Notes: generated from the sequence alone by a model not told the origin. A stretch of 64,000 bases of DNA from Chryseobacterium lactis (GCF_003815875.1 NZ_CP033924.1:1984001-2048000), one strand, 5' to 3'. Counted from the first letter of the stretch, positions 8,192 through 17,240 are shown. Translations and numbers: made by a program.

Positions 8192-10057
8192 ATGAAGAGA
8201 ATTTTTTCCGGAATGTTGGTGGCGGTTTCATTACTGCAGTTGTCTGCTCAGGAACTGTATATGCCCAGAAATATCAAAAAAGCCTATGAAAAAGGAACCC
8301 GTGATATGACAGGAGCACCAGGTAAGAATTACTGGCAGAATAAAGGAGTGTATAATGTAGAAGTAAAAGTAGATGCCGCAACTAAGATTGTTTCAGGAAA
8401 AGAAACAATTGTTTATACCAATAACAGTCCGGATAATCTCAATGAACTGGCTATACGATTTGTGAATAATCTTCATAAACCACAGTCTCCAAGATCCGGA
8501 TTTGTCTCCAATGACTTTTTATCCTCCGGACTTAAAATTAAATCATTTACCGTAAACAATGAAAAATATGACATCAACAGTGATGACTGGGGAACGGTAG
8601 AAAAAGTAAAATTAAAATCAGCTTTACAATCCAAATCAAAAGCTGAGGTTAAAATAGAGTGGGAGTATCCGCTTTCCGTACAGAGTGGAAGAGAAGGGCA
8701 GATAGATCCTGAAACGTTTTATGTAGCCTACTCATTCCCAAGAATTTCTGTCTATGATGACTATAATGGATGGGATATGCTCCCACATTCAGACAGACAG
8801 GAATTTTATAATGATTTTAATGACTATAGTTTTGAAATCTCGGCCCCAAAAAACTATGTAGTTTGGGCAACCGGAGATTTTCTTAACCCTGAAGCAGTAC
8901 TTCAGCCGGAATATCTGAAAAGATATAAAGCTTCATTAAAAAGCGATCAGGTAATGCACATTGCCACAGAACAGGAAATGAAGTCCGGGAAAGTAACAAA
9001 ACAAAACAAATGGAATGTATGGAAGTTTAAAGCCAGTCATATTACAGATTTTTGCTTTGCAATGAGTGATCATTATGTCTGGGATGCAGCAAGCGTTCAA
9101 TTGAAAACAAAAAGAGCCAGCGTTCAGTCCGGATATAAAGCAGGGGCAAAAGATTTTGAACAATATGTAGGCTGGATGCGCTACAATCTTGATTGGTTTT
9201 CCAAAAACTGGCCGGGAGTAGAATATCCTTATAACGTAATGACAGCGATCCAGGGATATGCAGATATGGAATATCCAATGATGATCAATGATAGTAGTAT
9301 TCCGGATGATCTTAAAGATGCCAGGCTTACTGCAGACCATGAAATTGCCCACACCTATTTCCCTTTCTACATGGGCATCAACGAAACAAGATATGCCTTC
9401 ATGGATGAAGGATGGGCAACAACACTTGAATACCTGATCGGAATTGATGAAAACGGCGAAGTAGCAGCCAAAGATTTTTATAAAAATTTCCGTGTTAAAA
9501 GATGGATTAATGATCCATCCACAGAACAAGATCAGCCGGTAATTACCATGAGTACACAGGTAAGCGGTTCCGGCTACGGAAATAATTCTTATGTGAAAGC
9601 TTCCTTATCTTACCTGGCCTTGAAGGACTATTTGGGTGACGAGTTATTTAAAAAAGCTTTGCATCATTACATGGATAACTGGAACGGAAAGCATCCGGTT
9701 CCGTGGGATTATTTTAATTCTATGAATGCTGGTTCAGGAAAAAATCTGAACTGGTTTTTCCAGAATTGGTTTTATACCAACAACTATATTGATTTAAAAG
9801 TAGCAGGAGCTTCCCAGATGAACGATCTGTTGACCGTTAATGTTACCAATGTTGGAGGATTCGCGATTCCGTTTGATACCATATTATCTTATGAGGATGG
9901 AACTACGGAGAAACTTCATTTCTCTCCTTCTGTCTGGGAAAAAGATCAGAAAATGACGGATCTTGTGATTCCTATCAAGAAAAAAGTAAAATCAGTACAA
10001 GTAGACGGAGATATTTTCATGGATTATACACCGGGAGATAACAGCAAAACTCTATAA
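8192..10057 (+). CDS. M1 family metallopeptidase, secreted
   Basis: A 621-residue homologue of the protein at position 1. The signal peptide runs to about residue 20 (LLQLSAQ). Zinc ligands are HEIAH near residue 383 and the Glu of FMDEGW. The exopeptidase loop is modified to ADMEYP. It ends shortly after the helical domain and lacks the extra C-terminal domain of the first protein. Function is probably peptide trimming outside the cytoplasm; the specificity is unknown. It stands alone between the receptor gene and a bidirectional terminator. Confidence 0.9.
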   Translation: MKRIFSGMLVAVSLLQLSAQELYMPRNIKKAYEKGTRDMTGAPGKNYWQNKGVYNVEVKVDAATKIVSGKETIVYTNNSPDNLNELAIRFVNNLHKPQSPRSGFVSNDFLSSGLKIKSFTVNNEKYDINSDDWGTVEKVKLKSALQSKSKAEVKIEWEYPLSVQSGREGQIDPETFYVAYSFPRISVYDDYNGWDMLPHSDRQEFYNDFNDYSFEISAPKNYVVWATGDFLNPEAVLQPEYLKRYKASLKSDQVMHIATEQEMKSGKVTKQNKWNVWKFKASHITDFCFAMSDHYVWDAASVQLKTKRASVQSGYKAGAKDFEQYVGWMRYNLDWFSKNWPGVEYPYNVMTAIQGYADMEYPMMINDSSIPDDLKDARLTADHEIAHTYFPFYMGINETRYAFMDEGWATTLEYLIGIDENGEVAAKDFYKNFRVKRWINDPSTEQDQPVITMSTQVSGSGYGNNSYVKASLSYLALKDYLGDELFKKALHHYMDNWNGKHPVPWDYFNSMNAGSGKNLNWFFQNWFYTNNYIDLKVAGASQMNDLLTVNVTNVGGFAIPFDTILSYEDGTTEKLHFSPSVWEKDQKMTDLVIPIKKKVKSVQVDGDIFMDYTPGDNSKTL

Positions 10058-10061
10058 AAGT

Positions 10062-10090
10062 AAAAGCCTTCAGATGATGAAGGCTTTTTT
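10062..10090. terminator. Bidirectional terminator
   Basis: AAAAGCCTTCA and its complement form a perfect 11-bp stem with a 5-nt loop between two convergent genes. It is flanked by A-runs on the left and T-runs on the right, so it can serve both strands. Confidence 0.85.
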
Positions 10091-10092
10091 AT

Positions 10093-11478
10093 TTAAAAGT
10101 AAGCGGTAAGTCTTAGTCCAAGAGTAAAATAATTGATTCTTTCTTTTGTCAGTAAGTTGTTGAGTTCTTGATTAAGCTGCTCACTGTCTTCCAACGTATC
10201 ACTGAAATAGTAACGGATGGTAGATTTAATCTGATTATAATCCGAATATAAAGTAATCCCTAATCCAGGGTTGAATTTATAGGTTAAAGATGCTCCGGTA
10301 CTCCAACGGAAGGCTGGTTTTGGTTTATATCTCGCAATTTGAAGTTCATGAGTAGGAGTGTCGATGTCATTACTTTTTATAAATACTTTTCCACTTGATG
10401 TCGCAGAGTAGCCTCCGGTCGCTTTTAGCGTAAGCTGCCATTTATCTGAAAATTCATGAGAATAATAAGGGCCAATTCCTGCACCAAGAAATCCTAAAGA
10501 CTGCGTGATGATACTGTAGTCCCCAAAATCTTTACCATCATCTAATGTTTCTCTCAATGGTTTAATAGGGAAACTACTGAAGCTAATATCTCCTCCGATA
10601 CCCCATTTTTTTGAAAAGAAATAGGCTCCTTCCAATCCTCCTTCAAAACCTATCTGTTTGTTATTATCAAGATCAGATTCTTTCAGGAAATTGGTTGTTC
10701 CAAAGGCAGAGCCCAGTTTTATAGCAAGGAAAGAAGGATAATCATTCCCTTGAATTCTTGACAGCATACTTAAATTATCACCTTTGTTCTTATAAATTTT
10801 ATCAATAAAAAAGTAACCCAATTCTGTTGATATAATCCCAATACCTGCACCAGCCAGAACATCGGGAATCCAGTGTCTGTTATTTAAATTCCTTCCCAGT
10901 CCGGTAAGGGCTGCTGAACCATAGCCTGCAATACTGTAGGCGGGGTTTACCATTCCGTATTCTTTATGCAGAAAGCTGGCATTGGTGAAAGCCATTGCCG
11001 CATGGCCTGATGGAAAAGAATTATTTTTGGAACCGTCAGGACGCTCAACTTTAGCCGTATATTTGATAGAGTTAACTAAAATTCCCATGATGGCTAAACT
11101 GGTTACATAAGATAATGTTGCTCTTCCCAGGTTATTCCTTCCTTTTACCCCTGCCAGTTTGAGACCATAAACGGCCGCTGCGGGAGCATACTGAAGATAA
11201 TCATCATATTTTGCTTTAAAAGTAGGTAAGTAGCGGTTACGAACTTCACGAAGATTCTCCTTTTCTCCCCATGTAGCCGCCGCAGCAGTAAAAAGGATAG
11301 CCGGAGCTACAGATTTTTTTACCCATTCCTTTTTAAAAAAAGGTGTTTTAACTTGGGTAATGCTGTCGGAGCTTATTAAAGCCAGATCTTTTTGAAGGTT
11401 TCGAGATTGTATGGTGTCTTGCGCATGATAGCAACATAAGTTTAATAATATACCGGTTGCTATTACTATTTTTTTCAT
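10093..11478 (-). CDS. PAP2-family phosphatase with barrel-like C-terminal half
   Basis: A 461-residue exported protein (signal peptide to about residue 18). The acid phosphatase motifs are complete: KYTAKVERP, PSGHAAMAF and NRHWIPDVLAG (the catalytic His and Asp of motif 3). The family removes phosphate from lipid phosphates such as undecaprenyl or lipid A phosphates. The second half (about residues 250-461) is not catalytic. It shows alternating hydrophobic strands and ends LGLRLTAYF with a terminal Phe, like an outer-membrane beta-barrel. The substrate is unknown, and the barrel assignment is by pattern only. Confidence 0.85.
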   Translation of the reverse strand: MKKIVIATGILLNLCCYHAQDTIQSRNLQKDLALISSDSITQVKTPFFKKEWVKKSVAPAILFTAAAATWGEKENLREVRNRYLPTFKAKYDDYLQYAPAAAVYGLKLAGVKGRNNLGRATLSYVTSLAIMGILVNSIKYTAKVERPDGSKNNSFPSGHAAMAFTNASFLHKEYGMVNPAYSIAGYGSAALTGLGRNLNNRHWIPDVLAGAGIGIISTELGYFFIDKIYKNKGDNLSMLSRIQGNDYPSFLAIKLGSAFGTTNFLKESDLDNNKQIGFEGGLEGAYFFSKKWGIGGDISFSSFPIKPLRETLDDGKDFGDYSIITQSLGFLGAGIGPYYSHEFSDKWQLTLKATGGYSATSSGKVFIKSNDIDTPTHELQIARYKPKPAFRWSTGASLTYKFNPGLGITLYSDYNQIKSTIRYYFSDTLEDSEQLNQELNNLLTKERINYFTLGLRLTAYF

Positions 11479-11521
11479 CGTTATGGTTCCCTAATTTTAA
11501 ACGGCGTAAAAATATAAAAAA

Positions 11522-11548
11522 AATCTATCTCACAGGTTGAGATAGATT
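11522..11548 (-). terminator. Rho-independent terminator of M43 gene
   Basis: A perfect 11-bp stem (AATCTATCTCA and complement) with a 5-nt loop; read on the minus strand it runs into a U-tract (A-run before 11522 on the plus strand). It lies between the M43 gene and the PAP2 gene, so the two are separate units. Confidence 0.8.
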
Positions 11549-11613
11549 CTTTTTAATGAAATAAGTGATTTTTTGAGAAAAATATTAATAAATGGGTATT
11601 TTGAAATACACCT

Positions 11614-12612
11614 TTAGTATAGTCTCAGACCAGATCTTGGACCTGATGATGCCACTACAGCCTGCATTCTTTGTTTTTGGTTGGCTGTAAACATATGCAT
11701 TACCTTGTCATCCACATAATCCATATAATTCATGAAGATCTGTGAACGGCTAACACCACCACAAACTCTGTTAAGTGGGTAGCTTGGAACACCGAAATTT
11801 GGTCCCGGAGAAACAGGAGTGTCATTAGAATAATCAGTTTGACAACCTGCATCACTAGATCCCCAAAGATGTGGAAGATTTAAGTAATGTCCAACTTCGT
11901 GGGTAGTTGTTCTTCCTAAATTATAGGGTGCTGCCGTTCCAGAACCGGTTCCGATATAGGGTGCTGCTATTACTACACCATCAAGAGATGCGGTAATCGT
12001 TCCCGGATAATATGCATATCCAAGGGTGCCACCGCTCATTTTATTAACAATCCAGATGTTTAAGTAGTTATCAGGAGAAGTGGCAGCGATACCTGTGCTC
12101 GAAGATTTCATTTTGTTATCATCCGGATTCCAGGTTGTTGTGCTACTTTGTTTTCTAACGGTTTTTGCTAATTTGAATCTGATTTTTGTATCTCCTGCTT
12201 TCACAGGTACAAATTCAGCAGGTGTATTGTTGATATCGGAATTGGTAGCTCCGAAATCTTTGTTTAATACATCAATCTGGGATTGTAAACGGGCATCAGA
12301 CACATTTTCACTGCTTGTATTGTATACCACATTGAATACGACAGGAATTTCTACAGTACCATCTGCCAGGACTTTACCTACCTTGATATCATTAAGGCGT
12401 TTTGAGGTGAATTCTTCAATAGCTTGGACTCTCGCTCTGGCAGCAGGATCTTTTTGTAAAATTTCCTCCCTCATCATATCTGAAGGACAAACTCTTTTAC
12501 CTGCTAATTGTGATGATTCTGATTCCGGTGCTGCTTGTTCATTAACAGAATTCATGTCGTTGTTACATGATGCCAGAAAAATAATTCCAGCTCCTAATAG
12601 GAATTTTTTCAT
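11614..12612 (-). CDS. Secreted M43 (cytophagalysin-like) metalloprotease, copy 1
   Basis: A 332-residue predicted lipoprotein; the N-terminus ends FLASCNND, a plausible lipobox Cys at about residue 16. The zinc motif TTHEVGHYLNLPHLWG is HExxH plus the distal His of M43 metzincins, and NYMDYVDD supplies the Met-turn. The propeptide-like region (about 40-90) precedes the catalytic domain. There is no visible T9SS C-terminal domain. A close paralogue follows at 12963 with its own terminator, so the pair is a tandem duplication rather than an operon. Confidence 0.9.
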   Translation of the reverse strand: MKKFLLGAGIIFLASCNNDMNSVNEQAAPESESSQLAGKRVCPSDMMREEILQKDPAARARVQAIEEFTSKRLNDIKVGKVLADGTVEIPVVFNVVYNTSSENVSDARLQSQIDVLNKDFGATNSDINNTPAEFVPVKAGDTKIRFKLAKTVRKQSSTTTWNPDDNKMKSSSTGIAATSPDNYLNIWIVNKMSGGTLGYAYYPGTITASLDGVVIAAPYIGTGSGTAAPYNLGRTTTHEVGHYLNLPHLWGSSDAGCQTDYSNDTPVSPGPNFGVPSYPLNRVCGGVSRSQIFMNYMDYVDDKVMHMFTANQKQRMQAVVASSGPRSGLRLY

Positions 12613-12902
12613 ATCAAATTTTTTTTGGTTGGGAGTGTGAAATTAATTCAAATAATTGTGATGTGCAAATATTTTATGTTTTTGTTGGTTTTATGTTATT
12701 ATTTTTATTTAATTGTTGTGATTATGTTAAGTTAAGTGCCTTTGTCTTAAGATTTATCTTATTAATTTATTTTGTATTTATTCTTTATATAAATTTTCCA
12801 GATTAAGTTTTAAATAAAATATTTCTATTCATTTACTTTGTTCATTTTTGCAATTATAATTCTATCGGCTTATAATATTGTTTTAGAGCATAGATAAAAA
12901 AA
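12613..12902. other. Promoter-containing gap between the M43 copies
   Basis: With the terminator at 12903 and the short 3' leader, about 350 nt separate the two protease genes. The part next to copy 1 resembles the upstream region of copy 2 (shared GTGAAATTA and TGCAAATA blocks), so the duplication included the promoter. The rest is very AT-rich, and I see no gene in it. Confidence 0.5.
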
Positions 12903-12924
12903 TCCCTTCCTAAATTGGAAGGGA
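12903..12924 (-). terminator. Rho-independent terminator of M43 copy 2
   Basis: TCCCTTCC pairs with GGAAGGGA over a 6-nt loop; the minus-strand transcript continues into seven U (A-run at 12896-12902). Confidence 0.85.
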
Positions 12925-12962
12925 CTTAATGATTTTTAGTATTAGATTAGTTGTCTTCTTTA

Positions 12963-13973
12963 CTATCTTAATCCTGCTCTTGGACCGGATGCTGAAACTA
13001 CAGCCTGCATTCTTGTTTTTTGATTCAAAGAGAACATAAACATAGCCCTGTCATCTACATAGTCCATGTAGTTCATAAACATTTGAGAGCTACTTACTCC
13101 TCCACAAGCTCTGCTAAGTGGGTAGCTTGGAGCACCGTAATTCGGTCCAGGAGAAACAGGAGTGTCATCAGAATAGTCTGTTAAACAGCCTGCATCGCTT
13201 GATCCCCAAAGGTGAGGTAAATTTAAATAATGTCCCACTTCATGTGTAGTTGTTCTTCCCAAATTAAATGGAGATGGAGTACCTGTTTTTCCAATGTATT
13301 GGTTAGCTATTACAATACCGTCATACCATAGCCCAGCATTTTCAGGATAGTATGCGTAGCCTAATACTCCTGATCTCCCATATTGATCAAGGATCGAATT
13401 GACAACCCAGATATTCATATTTTTGTTAGCATCTGTCGGATCAATTCCTCCTGTGCTGGCTTTTTTCATTTCATTTAGATCAGAACGCCAGTTTGTTTTT
13501 GTACTTTTTTTGCGGTTTGTTGCAACCAGTTTAAAACGAACTTTTATATCGCCGGACGCTGAAGGTTTGAATGCTGCTGGAATTTGAGAAACATCCGAAT
13601 TAGTAGCACCAAAATCTGCATTCAGTACCTCGATTTGTTCTGCAATTCTTGAGTCGGAAATGTTTTCAGTAGTTTTGTTATAAATTACATTAAAAACAAC
13701 TGGTATTTCAACTGTTCCATCCGCGAGTACTTTGCCCATTGCAATGTTTCTTGAAAAATTTTCAATTTGTAATTCATTCTCATTAAATTTACTTTTTAAT
13801 TCTGGATTACTTTTAAGAATTTCCTGTCTTATTTCGTCTGATGGGCAAGATCTTTTTAAAGCAGTTGTAGTGACAGAAGCAGCATCTGCCGGTGATTCGT
13901 TTTGATTAGGCATATTATCATTGTTACATGACATTAAGCCAAGAGCAAGAGCTCCAAATAATAGTTTTTTCAT
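12963..13973 (-). CDS. Secreted M43 (cytophagalysin-like) metalloprotease, copy 2
   Basis: A 336-residue paralogue of the protein at 11614, with the same lipoprotein-like start (GLMSCNNDN) and the same HEVGHYLNLPHLWG zinc site. The calcium-site-like and Met-turn segments (VSPGPN, NYMDYVDD) and the C-terminal SGPRAGLR are also shared. The N-terminal 90 residues differ most, which fits faster evolution of the leader and propeptide. It probably acts on extracellular protein. The pair could differ in specificity or simply raise dosage. Confidence 0.9.
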   Translation of the reverse strand: MKKLLFGALALGLMSCNNDNMPNQNESPADAASVTTTALKRSCPSDEIRQEILKSNPELKSKFNENELQIENFSRNIAMGKVLADGTVEIPVVFNVIYNKTTENISDSRIAEQIEVLNADFGATNSDVSQIPAAFKPSASGDIKVRFKLVATNRKKSTKTNWRSDLNEMKKASTGGIDPTDANKNMNIWVVNSILDQYGRSGVLGYAYYPENAGLWYDGIVIANQYIGKTGTPSPFNLGRTTTHEVGHYLNLPHLWGSSDAGCLTDYSDDTPVSPGPNYGAPSYPLSRACGGVSSSQMFMNYMDYVDDRAMFMFSLNQKTRMQAVVSASGPRAGLR

Positions 13974-14219
13974 ATCGTAATTTTTTATTAAGGATGTGAA
14001 ATTATATTATTTGAAATTAATATGCAAATAATTTTATCAATTAATTAAAAATTATTTAACGAATTTTAGTTTTTATTGATTTTGTTTTAAGTAAAACGTG
14101 AATGTATTGTATTTTAATCAAATTTATAATTATTTATATTTTATTTCACTTTAGCGTGTGTTTTAATTTAAAAATTATCAACATTCATTTAGCTTTAATG
14201 AAATATTTCAACAATTATT

Positions 14220-14861
14220 TTAGCCGCCAAACCCATTTTTAATGGCAAAAACGGCAAGTCCTACACGGGTTTTTAAATCTAGTTTTTCGCAAAGCTGATC
14301 ACGGTAGCTTTCTACGGTTCTTGGGCTGCAACACATTCTGTCTGCAATTTCTTTATAGCTGAGCTCAGTTACGGTGTATTTCAGGAATTCTTTTTCCCGC
14401 TCGGAAATTTTCACCGTAATTTCGGTTTCCATGTCTTTATTGAGATTGGAGAAGATGATTTTTGAGGCCCATTCCGGGTAGAAAAACCCGTCGGAATTTA
14501 ATCGGGTTAATGCAGTTTCCAGATCTTTTGGATGTGTATTTTTTAGAAGATATCCTTTTGCTCCGCTTTTGATCATTTTAATGACGCTGTTATCATCACC
14601 TTGCATGCTGAGAGCCATGATCTTAATATTGGGATGGTTTTTTGTAAGCCAGGCTGCTGTTTCAAATCCATCCATAATAGGCATGCTGATGTCCAGAAGG
14701 ATGATGTCCGGGATTGTATTGCCTTCTTCCAATTTCTGGATCAGATCCTTTCCGTTTTCACAAACGTAGATGACTTCAAACTCATTAAAGTTACCAATAA
14801 TTCCTTCAAGGGCTTTTGCAATAAGTATGTGATCGTCAACAATTACAATAGATTTTTTCAT
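14220..14861 (-). CDS. NarL/LuxR-type response regulator
   Basis: A 213-residue regulator. The receiver domain has VDDH, the phospho-acceptor Asp in ILLDISMP, and ALSMQGDD and LLKNTHP at the switch positions. The C-terminal GerE/LuxR helix-turn-helix starts near residue 150 (LSYKEIADRMCCSPRTVES). It overlaps the kinase gene by 4 nt (ATGA), so the two are translationally coupled. It is the last gene of a four-gene minus-strand operon starting at 16808. Targets are unknown. Confidence 0.93.
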   Translation of the reverse strand: MKKSIVIVDDHILIAKALEGIIGNFNEFEVIYVCENGKDLIQKLEEGNTIPDIILLDISMPIMDGFETAAWLTKNHPNIKIMALSMQGDDNSVIKMIKSGAKGYLLKNTHPKDLETALTRLNSDGFFYPEWASKIIFSNLNKDMETEITVKISEREKEFLKYTVTELSYKEIADRMCCSPRTVESYRDQLCEKLDLKTRVGLAVFAIKNGFGG

Positions 14862-15643
14862 GATTGTTTTTTTAAGGTAATTTTGAGTGAGGTTCCGGTA
14901 TTTCTTTCGCTTTGCAATTGGTAATCGGCACCGATTATTTCGGCTCTGTTTTTCATATTTGTGAGGCCTATTCCATTTGATTTGGTTTGTGAAGTATCAA
15001 ATCCGGTTCCGTCGTCATGAATTTTAAGCTCCCAAAGGATATTTTCGGAAGCATTCAGACTGATAAAAATATTTTTACAATGAGCATGTTTTAAACTGTT
15101 CTGGATAAATTCCTGTGTAATTCTGAGGAGTACATTTTTATGAACAAAACCTAAATCCAGCTGTTCTACATTATGTTCAAAACTGACATTGCATTTTTTA
15201 AAAGAATTGGTATTGTGAACTTCCTCCTGAATCAAAGTTACAATTTCCTTCTGGTTAATATTGTCGTCTGTTAATGTTTTTGAAAGACTCCTGAGGTCCT
15301 GTAAAGATTGATTAATAATCTGCGAAACCTGATCAATTCGTTCACTGGCTTCAGGCACTTTATTCTCGTAAAGCATTTGCTGAACATACAAACTTACCAA
15401 AGTCAACTTCTGGCCGATATTATCATGAAGTTCCCGCCCGATTTGCTGCATTGTTCCCTGTTGAATTTCCAACTGAGTTGCTAAAAGTTCCTTTTGATGA
15501 ATTTCATTTTTTATTTCCAATTCGTTCAGATATTCTTTTTTTCGTTGCCGGTAGTTTCTGATATAGATCACTACTGCAACGACAAACATTACAAAAAATA
15601 TATTGAATAGAATAATAACTATTAAGAGCTCTGTTTTCCCCAT
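14858..15643 (-). CDS. HisKA_3-type sensor histidine kinase
   Basis: A 261-residue kinase with one N-terminal membrane helix (about residues 7-27) and no sensor domain of its own. A short coiled coil leads to the phospho-acceptor motif GRELHDNIGQKL near residue 70. The HATPase domain shows EFIQNSLKHA, DDGTGFD and GIGLTNM. Its start overlaps the upstream membrane-protein gene by 22 nt. The separate multi-pass membrane protein encoded just upstream may therefore be its input partner (inference). Confidence 0.92.
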   Translation of the reverse strand: MGKTELLIVIILFNIFFVMFVVAVVIYIRNYRQRKKEYLNELEIKNEIHQKELLATQLEIQQGTMQQIGRELHDNIGQKLTLVSLYVQQMLYENKVPEASERIDQVSQIINQSLQDLRSLSKTLTDDNINQKEIVTLIQEEVHNTNSFKKCNVSFEHNVEQLDLGFVHKNVLLRITQEFIQNSLKHAHCKNIFISLNASENILWELKIHDDGTGFDTSQTKSNGIGLTNMKNRAEIIGADYQLQSERNTGTSLKITLKKQS

Positions 15644-16266
15644 ATGAATGAAATTGAGAATAGGATATACATAATCACTCCTGATATAAGAAAATAATCA
15701 AAATAGACATTCCAGATTTCGAGATACTTTCTCAAGGGAGAGTAGAACGCAAAAAAAGGAAGTGTTCCAATATATGATAAGGTTACTCCCAAATTAATAT
15801 AAAACATTCTGTTTCTTCCGAAATTAAGAATATTTTGTGAGGTAATTTGTTTATAATATTCCATGACGATCAGAAGCATTAAAATAAGGCAACCAAATGT
15901 ATAGTTAAAAGCGAATATAATTTTACTTTCTGAAAAAAATAGCTCATTAGGGATGAATGAAAAAAGGTATAGCAATGATAGAATCAGAAAAAGTTTTGGC
16001 TTGCCTAAAGATTTTGCTGCATATAACCAATAGAAAAAAATGAACTGAGCAGGCATTACAAAATAATTGTAATATTTTGCTTTTGAAAAGTAGATGAAAT
16101 TTCCCCATCTTCCAAATGCTTCACAAAGAAAAATGAAGACAAGATAGAACACGAAAAATTTCCAATATTGCTTTTTTACAGTGTTATAATGAAAAAGAGC
16201 TACCACTGCAGCAAGCCCTTCAAACCAAAGCATGCTTTTGCTTACAAATTCTTGGAAATCATTCAT
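15622..16266 (-). CDS. Multi-pass membrane protein coupled to histidine kinase
   Basis: A 214-residue protein with about six to seven hydrophobic segments and short aromatic-rich loops; no catalytic motif is visible. I do not recognise the family. Its 3' end overlaps the histidine kinase gene by 22 nt, and that kinase lacks a sensory domain. The simplest reading is that this protein is the membrane sensor or an accessory of the two-component pair. Confidence 0.7.
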   Translation of the reverse strand: MNDFQEFVSKSMLWFEGLAAVVALFHYNTVKKQYWKFFVFYLVFIFLCEAFGRWGNFIYFSKAKYYNYFVMPAQFIFFYWLYAAKSLGKPKLFLILSLLYLFSFIPNELFFSESKIIFAFNYTFGCLILMLLIVMEYYKQITSQNILNFGRNRMFYINLGVTLSYIGTLPFFAFYSPLRKYLEIWNVYFDYFLISGVIMYILFSISFIWGKQSS

Positions 16267-16286
16267 GTAATATAAGTAATGTTTTA

Positions 16287-16808
16287 TTAAAATAATTCGC
16301 CTCTGGAATTATATGGCGGAATAATCTGGCCGTTATTTTCTCCAATTGTATCTTCATCCATCTTTATACCACGCGCATTTAATGCCAAAGCTACCGAATC
16401 ACGATCTCCTGAAAAGTTGAAATCATAATGATCAGATTCACCCGCTTCGTTAGATTTTTTTACAGTAGGGATTAAAACCAGCGTATGCCTTTCCGCATAT
16501 TCCTCAGGAACCGGATGTGTTTCCATAATATCCCAGTTTTTGCCATTGGGATAGGCAGCGTAATAGAACCTGATTCCTAAATCTTCTTCTGTAATATCCG
16601 GATTTGTTTTTGCTGCCTCACTTTCTATCATCGCAATGAATTTCTTTAGTTTAGGAAGATCAAACCAGATGGAATGAGCATCTTCTATTCCTAAAGCTCC
16701 GTTGATGGCACTCAAGTGATTCTGACGGTAATTGTCTATTAGATTTTGGATCAGTTTGGTTGACATTCTGCCAGGTTGTAACGGATCATTCGTAGATTCT
16801 GTTTTCAT
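16287..16808 (-). CDS. Conserved-looking hypothetical protein, first in operon
   Basis: A 173-residue soluble protein without signal peptide or membrane segment. It is acidic, with a Met-Lys-Thr start preceded by an AT-rich leader, and I do not recognise a domain. It contains FYYAAYPNG and an alpha/beta-like composition. The gap to the membrane-protein gene is only 20 nt, so it is probably co-transcribed with it and with the kinase and regulator. Its role is unknown. Confidence 0.7.
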   Translation of the reverse strand: MKTESTNDPLQPGRMSTKLIQNLIDNYRQNHLSAINGALGIEDAHSIWFDLPKLKKFIAMIESEAAKTNPDITEEDLGIRFYYAAYPNGKNWDIMETHPVPEEYAERHTLVLIPTVKKSNEAGESDHYDFNFSGDRDSVALALNARGIKMDEDTIGENNGQIIPPYNSRGELF

Positions 16809-16983
16809 AGCTTAGTTGTTTACGATAAGTATATGTGATCTGCAAATTTCGTAAAAAATATGGTAGAAAATCAATTCATAGATAGGGAATTATACTATTT
16901 ATTTTCCGTGATTTTACGGATTGTTTATTAATATATTAACAGGAAGGTCGAAAAATGAATAATATCATTAAAATGGCAATAAA

Positions 16984-17007
16984 AAAACGGAGACTTTTCT
17001 CCGTTTT
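16984..17007 (-). terminator. Rho-independent terminator of the peptide gene
   Basis: A perfect 10-bp stem (AAAACGGAGA with TCTCCGTTTT) and a 4-nt loop; the minus-strand transcript ends in seven U. It begins 4 nt after the stop codon of the small peptide gene, which supports that gene as a real one-gene transcript. Confidence 0.9.
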
Positions 17008-17011
17008 ACAT

Positions 17012-17161
17012 TTAGATGCAGATATATCTTCTAGGGTCTCTGCAGATATAACCGTCTGCACAACATAGTCCCGGAGGACACATCATGTTGACATCACAAC
17101 TCATAAGTTCGGCAGTTCCGCCTTCGATTTTCTTCAAATCGTTTCTTTTTAACTTTTTCAT
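17012..17161 (-). CDS. Double-glycine leader peptide with six cysteines
   Basis: A 49-residue peptide. The leader (residues 1-15, MKKLKRNDLKKIEGG) is the basic/amphipathic double-glycine type cleaved by peptidase-containing ABC exporters. The 34-residue core has Cys spacing C-X5-C-X4-CC-X5-C-X7-C, the C-C-CC-C-C order of inhibitor-cystine-knot peptides, and contains CPPGLCC. A strong terminator follows directly. No exporter gene is adjacent; an HlyD-type subunit with another such peptide lies at the right edge of the window. It could be a bacteriocin-like or signalling peptide. The activity is not known, and knottin folding is inference from spacing only. Confidence 0.75.
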   Translation of the reverse strand: MKKLKRNDLKKIEGGTAELMSCDVNMMCPPGLCCADGYICRDPRRYICI

Positions 17162-17240
17162 ACTGATTTTGTTTTAGTTATTAATTTGTTGGTATGATAA
17201 AGATAATAATATTTCACTTAGTTTGGACAAATATTAAAAA

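Noticed and set aside
8936..9529. 197-residue minus-strand frame opposite the second M1 gene
   Set aside because: It is an antisense shadow rich in Cys, Ile and His, typical of reverse-frame artefacts over an M1 gene.
12080..12640. Long plus-strand frame opposite M43 copy 1
   Set aside because: It is an antisense shadow of a well-supported protease gene and has no recognisable protein features.
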